A program made the position numbers and the translations under genes. The notes under the pieces are model-generated. The model searched no databases. It was not told where the DNA came from and saw only the letters and a list, made by a program, of their open reading frames with translations. Positions 5,434-8,811 of a stretch of DNA of 8,811 nucleotides are shown piece after piece (positions within the stretch are counted from its first letter, which is position 1; every line of letters starts with the position of its first letter). The stretch comes from Thermoproteota archaeon (GTDB taxonomy: Archaea; Korarchaeota; Korarchaeia; Korarchaeales; Korarchaeaceae), in contig QMVZ01000059.1 in NCBI GenBank assembly GCA_003661365.1, positions 1 through 8,811 on the forward strand, read 5' to 3'.

Positions 5434-5450
5434 CTAAACCCCATTTTCAT
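5430..5450 (-). promoter_or_regulatory. Seven-codon leader ORF overlapping the HEAT gene start
   Basis: ATG AAA ATG GGG TTT AGG TGA is preceded by AGGAGA at normal spacing. Its TGA overlaps the GTG of the HEAT gene. This would let ribosomes terminate and reinitiate on the GTG, coupling translation. Alternatively, a minus-one frame change would fuse it to the HEAT protein as its true N-terminus. Confidence 0.4.
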
Positions 5451-5463
5451 GAACTCTCCTATA

Positions 5464-5898
5464 CTACGGACTCATTTTAAACTCGGATATGTGCTTTACC
5501 AGCGGAGCAGAAACCCTATTTACCACATCCTCGTCGGCCGTGTAGTAGGTCGTCCTTCTTAGGAGTGCGAGGGCCACGTAAGCCGAGTCGTAAAGCGTAA
5601 GCCCGTATCTGAACGCGCACTCGGAAGTTAATTCAGCGAGCTTCCCCCTCAACGGATGCGTGATAAGCTGTAAATCCTCCAGATCTCTCAAGGCCCTAGC
5701 TACGTCCTCTATTCCGAAGTTGGGATTGTACCGCAGGGCGTTGCCGACCTCATAGAACATTAGTTCCGGCACCTCTATCTCGAGCAGTTCCTCGATGTAG
5801 AAATCTCTTATCTTAACCGCAAGGTCGGAGTAATCCTCCTTGTTAAACCACTTCACGATTACCGATGCGTCGAGGACGAGTACCTTGCTTTCCTCCAT
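5464..5898 (-). CDS. vapC: VapC-type PIN-domain toxin ribonuclease
   Basis: 144 residues, the normal VapC size. PIN-domain acidic residues are in place: Asp10 in VLVLDASVIVKW, Glu50 in MFYEVGNAL, Asp104 in LYDSAYVALAL and Asp122 in TADEDV. Together they would bind a divalent metal for RNA cleavage. The start ATG (5898-5896) is chosen over the upstream ATG at 5925 because GGAGG and GTGATC lie just before it, and the N-terminus then fits the family. It overlaps the vapB 3' end by 40 bases, so translation is likely coupled. The target RNA cannot be told from sequence. Confidence 0.9.
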   Translation of the reverse strand: MEESKVLVLDASVIVKWFNKEDYSDLAVKIRDFYIEELLEIEVPELMFYEVGNALRYNPNFGIEDVARALRDLEDLQLITHPLRGKLAELTSECAFRYGLTLYDSAYVALALLRRTTYYTADEDVVNRVSAPLVKHISEFKMSP

Positions 5899-6128
5899 TT
5901 GATCACTTCCTCCGCTCCATTCCATGGGATTCGGGCCTTCTCCCTTAGGGCATCCATCGAGAGGGCTGCTCTCTTCATTCTCCTTCTATCCTTCTCCCTT
6001 AGCTTTCTCTCCTCTTCTTCAAGCTTCTCAATCAAATATTGCCTGAGAACTTCACTCCAGTTGATGTGCTTTAGTCTGGACATCCTTTCCTTGGTTTCCT
6101 TATCTACCCTGAAGCTCACGATTTCCAT
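5859..6128 (-). CDS. vapB: VapB-type ribbon-helix-helix antitoxin
   Basis: 89 residues from ATG 6128. A beta-strand MEIVSFRVDKETKERM and helices through NWSEVLRQYLIEKLEEE form a ribbon-helix-helix DNA-binding domain. A charged linker and a C-terminal segment (IPWNGAEEVIKWRKARY) would wrap the toxin. Family knowledge: VapB binds and inhibits VapC, and together they repress their own promoter. The longer in-frame start at 6167 adds a hydrophobic stretch unlike the family and is rejected. There is no Shine-Dalgarno, but a TATA box about 26 bases upstream predicts a leaderless transcript starting at this ATG. Confidence 0.85.
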   Translation of the reverse strand: MEIVSFRVDKETKERMSRLKHINWSEVLRQYLIEKLEEEERKLREKDRRRMKRAALSMDALREKARIPWNGAEEVIKWRKARYSSSTHR

Positions 6129-6150
6129 TATAACAAATAATACGAAAATG

Positions 6151-6159
6151 TAATAAAAA
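6151..6159 (-). promoter_or_regulatory. TATA box of the vapBC-HEAT operon, leaderless start
   Basis: The minus strand reads TTTTTATTA, centred about 26 bases before the vapB ATG. Transcription would begin at or next to the start codon, which explains the missing ribosome binding site. Confidence 0.5.
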
Positions 6160-6273
6160 TCTATCACGGCTTTTTAGTAGGCACAATCGATGCTGGAGAG
6201 TTTTTTGGTTAAAACCCATGCTCGGAATATGCAACATAAAATCAGGCAGTTCTTAGGTATTAGCCAGATTGGA

Positions 6274-8811
6274 TCAAGACATTGAAAGATATTTAGAGCG
6301 CCTGCCGATTGCAACTAACATATTCGAGCTATGCAAAGTTCGCGCGAGCAAATTTGGGCGAGTAAAACAAACCGCATAACCCTTGTTATTTTTAGTGGCT
6401 TTAAGATCTCTAAATGCTTGATAGTATCCACTCAGTACTATCTCTGCAGGCTTTCCCCGGATGGTTTCATCCTTGCTTTCGGGAAGAGTTATGTAAGAAT
6501 AGCCAAAAGGCAGGAAGCCAACAATCCACTCCCTTTCGGCGATCGAGCGGAAGACGGCTTCATAAATTCTGGCCTGTTCTTCCAAATCCAGCACTACGCT
6601 TGCATCGTCCTCAAAGAAGGCCGAAATATAGGGGGCTTGATTGGCACCATTATTGATGCTTGGATAGGCAAACTGGGTGATTACAATGGGCTTTTTGAAT
6701 TCCTCATACATCCACTTTACCTCATTGTCAAAGTAGGAATCAAAAGCCATTTTCAACTCTTCTACGCTTGCGTCCTCAGATACGCCAAGATCCTTCCAGA
6801 CAGAAACGCCTATGAAATCCACTAACTCATAGTGAGTGTAACCTGTGGTGGGGCCATCAACGATCAGGTACCCACTGAATAGATTACGCATCTCCTGAAT
6901 GATGCTACGCATGTAATCATCGACTTTTTTCCTCAGATCCGGATCATCGTATTGAAAAAGCTGAACTCCGTGAAGTTGCAGCGCATCCACTCCTAAGTCC
7001 TCTGCAAGTTTAGCGTGGTAAAGATAAAACCTCCTGGCCTCTTGGTACCATTGGTCGTACCATTCTTCAGAATGAGGAGCCCAGAAAGACATGCCGGCGA
7101 TTGGACTTTCATCCATGAGTAGGGATAAATATACCTTCTTTCCTCTAGATTGCAGCTCTTGAACCACCGCTTTTAATTCCTCTGCTGGCATGGAGCTGAC
7201 AAAAACCCGGACACTTCGAGTGGAGAGTTTCGGTACAGGTTCTGCTTTTTCCCATCCCCACCCGTGTGCCAATGCAACCCAATCGGCATTGATATCATCA
7301 AGACGATCAAGACTAGCACTAATAAGCGGGGTAATGCTCGGCCACCAGAAGTCGCTTAAGAAAATTCCGTTAATGAACAGATCCCTCGGTTTAATCTCAA
7401 CGACTTGAAACTCATAAGGTGGTGGATAGTCCCCCTCTGGGTACCACCTCCATGCCTGAACTTCATCCTCGACGACTAGGTCGCTTTCAGAGATTACCAC
7501 GGTTCTAAATTCTTGCAAACCATCTAGGCGCTCGTGTCCCATACCTACTAATCCACGAACATACTTGTAGTTCCAGGTGCCAGGACCCGTGAAGTAGGTA
7601 AAGGTCCATCGATTATCAGATATCTTATCCATGGGCAGGATCGGCCCTCCAACGTCGATGAAAATAGGTTCATTGGGTGGAGTATTAGCTGGAACCTTAA
7701 CATTCAGAGTCAGCATTACCTCCCCGCCAACGCTCCAGGTCTCAATTTTATCATCCCTTATTTCATCAGAACTCCCCACCACAAAACTTCTTATCACAGC
7801 CTCTCCAGTTAAAGAGCGTTCTTGGTTTAACCCGAGAGTGTAAATGTATTCTACATAGGTTCCTTCGTATAGCTCAACGGTGGCTGTAAATTTGTTTTCA
7901 GAAATGCGCTCCATGTTAACCCACCTGGCCGGATCTGGAGCAAGGTTATTCAACAACCAGCATATTGAACCCAGCTGATAGACATTTCCTGAAATCTTGA
8001 CAATTGCGTTTTTTGGCGTTCGTTCTGGAACAATAACGTTAAAGGTAACGTTCACCCGGCGCGCTGGCTCTAATCCAAAGTTGATGATAGCAGTCTCTCC
8101 AGGTTTTACTTCCACTACTTTTGAGAACGGCTTGTAATCGCCCAGCGTGGTGACTACCGTTACTCTTTGTTTTCCGACTGGAACTCCTTCTAAAACGAAT
8201 TTTCCTTCATGATCGGTTCCCAAGTGTACTCCAGCTATCGAGACTGTAGCATCGATAAGAGGGATTCCTGTCTTGTTATCCCGAACGGTTCCAATGACGG
8301 TTCCTGTTAAGGGTGAAGATGAAATATCTCTCCAACAGGCTACCCAGTCCTCTACGAATCTAGTAGAAGGAGAAACTAAGAGATATCTGAAATTAATTTT
8401 GATGTTTTCGTCAAAGCTTTCGCGGGTGACTTCCCATTCTCCCTGGTCCTTGTAACCTAGCTCATAAGCATATCTAAGCAGACTTCCCTCCAATAAATCA
8501 TTGACCTGAGCTGACCAAGTATCATCCTTAGCTTTCATCGGGATCCTACGAATTTCAGATCCATCTGCAAATGAAATGAAGACTAAATAGATGGTGGCGT
8601 TTGAAGGAGTATTAGCTGGAACGTGGACAGTAAAATTCACTGATAACTTTGGTGGACCGGAAGTTTGATTTTCAGGTGAGACAATTTCTTCTGGTGGGGC
8701 GACCTCTTCTAGCGGGGTTGTCTCTTCCTTAAACTCTTTAATGTGCTGCTTGAACATCAAAGCATACTCGCCCAAAATGTCTTCTGCTGGCTTATCCCTA
8801 AAGTAAGGTCC
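6274..8811 (-). CDS. Multidomain polysaccharide-binding protein with GH113-like TIM barrel (5' end outside window)
   Basis: 845 residues are visible. The frame is open through base 8811, so the TTG at 8775 is not the true start; residue numbers here count from it. Domains: a Glu/Pro/Thr-rich linker (12-44); CBM20-like beta-sandwich 1 (44-149); a carboxypeptidase-regulatory-like Ig domain (157-237, GTVIGTVRD..GIPLIDATVSI); CBM20-like 2 (241-348); CBM20-like 3 (353-444, VPANTPPNEPIFI..WNYKYVRG); then a TIM barrel (about 468-789) resembling GH113 and clan GH-A. The barrel ends in the usual GKPAEIVLSGYYQAF. Such proteins are normally exported or cell-surface starch/glycan enzymes, but any signal peptide lies outside the window. 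At the strand-4 and strand-7 positions where Glu is expected, Gln605 (LHGVQLF) and Gln701 (ITQFAYPS) are found, so hydrolase activity is doubtful. Residues 790-833 form an unusual tail. No membrane anchor is visible. Confidence 0.75.
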   Translation of the reverse strand, partial: GPYFRDKPAEDILGEYALMFKQHIKEFKEETTPLEEVAPPEEIVSPENQTSGPPKLSVNFTVHVPANTPSNATIYLVFISFADGSEIRRIPMKAKDDTWSAQVNDLLEGSLLRYAYELGYKDQGEWEVTRESFDENIKINFRYLLVSPSTRFVEDWVACWRDISSSPLTGTVIGTVRDNKTGIPLIDATVSIAGVHLGTDHEGKFVLEGVPVGKQRVTVVTTLGDYKPFSKVVEVKPGETAIINFGLEPARRVNVTFNVIVPERTPKNAIVKISGNVYQLGSICWLLNNLAPDPARWVNMERISENKFTATVELYEGTYVEYIYTLGLNQERSLTGEAVIRSFVVGSSDEIRDDKIETWSVGGEVMLTLNVKVPANTPPNEPIFIDVGGPILPMDKISDNRWTFTYFTGPGTWNYKYVRGLVGMGHERLDGLQEFRTVVISESDLVVEDEVQAWRWYPEGDYPPPYEFQVVEIKPRDLFINGIFLSDFWWPSITPLISASLDRLDDINADWVALAHGWGWEKAEPVPKLSTRSVRVFVSSMPAEELKAVVQELQSRGKKVYLSLLMDESPIAGMSFWAPHSEEWYDQWYQEARRFYLYHAKLAEDLGVDALQLHGVQLFQYDDPDLRKKVDDYMRSIIQEMRNLFSGYLIVDGPTTGYTHYELVDFIGVSVWKDLGVSEDASVEELKMAFDSYFDNEVKWMYEEFKKPIVITQFAYPSINNGANQAPYISAFFEDDASVVLDLEEQARIYEAVFRSIAEREWIVGFLPFGYSYITLPESKDETIRGKPAEIVLSGYYQAFRDLKATKNNKGYAVCFTRPNLLARTLHSSNMLVAIGRRSKYLSMS

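Noticed and set aside
5899..5925. Upstream ATG as the vapC start
   Set aside because: The extra nine residues encode the ribosome binding site of the inner ATG and do not fit the PIN-domain N-terminus.
1..8811. CRISPR array or insertion sequence
   Set aside because: No regularly spaced direct repeats and no transposase-like frame were seen on either strand.

Overview
This window comes from an archaeon, most likely a thermophilic lineage of the TACK group outside the classical Crenarchaeota. It carries an archaeal cleavage/termination factor (FttA/aCPSF1), an LSm gene followed by the ribosomal protein L37e gene, archaeal TATA boxes and leaderless-style starts, and two tRNA genes each split by two introns, one of them in the D-arm. 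D-arm introns are typical of Thermoproteota-like hyperthermophiles. A SepF-type division protein, which implies FtsZ-based division, argues against Sulfolobales, Desulfurococcales and Thermoproteales. The exact phylum cannot be fixed from the sequence.

Layout. Bases 2-1763 are an orderly housekeeping block: the 3' end of the fttA gene, a convergent sepF-like gene, a divergent promoter region, the LSm-rpl37e operon, and tRNA-Ala(GGC) on its own promoter. Bases 1764-4367 are a decayed segment between the two tRNA genes. It holds two head-to-head paralogues of an unrecognised two-repeat protein family; the left copy is broken by a TGA exactly where both repeats of the other copy have a conserved Trp, and both copies lose homology at a junction near base 2527. 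It also holds a pseudogene of a probable uracil-DNA-glycosylase-fold protein with an in-frame TAA and a frameshift in an A6 run. Bases 4368-4533 hold tRNA-Phe(GAA), with introns in the D-arm and anticodon loop, followed by an 11-bp perfect inverted repeat.

Bases 4585-6128, on the minus strand, form an apparent operon vapB-vapC-HEAT-repeat gene, with vapB and vapC overlapping and a seven-codon mini-ORF overlapping the start of the HEAT gene. Bases 6274-8811, also on the minus strand, encode most of a large multidomain protein that runs off the right edge: three CBM20-like beta-sandwich modules, one carboxypeptidase-regulatory-like domain, and a C-terminal TIM barrel resembling GH113 / clan GH-A. 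In that barrel the residues at both expected catalytic glutamate positions read as glutamine.

FttA, LSm and L37e serve RNA 3'-end formation, RNA binding and translation. SepF is a division component. VapBC is a toxin-antitoxin pair. The large protein probably binds, and may or may not cleave, a polysaccharide. The most novel material is the two-repeat family, the intron architecture of the tRNAs (including a C4-C69 acceptor mismatch in tRNA-Phe), and the putative pseudo-glycosidase.
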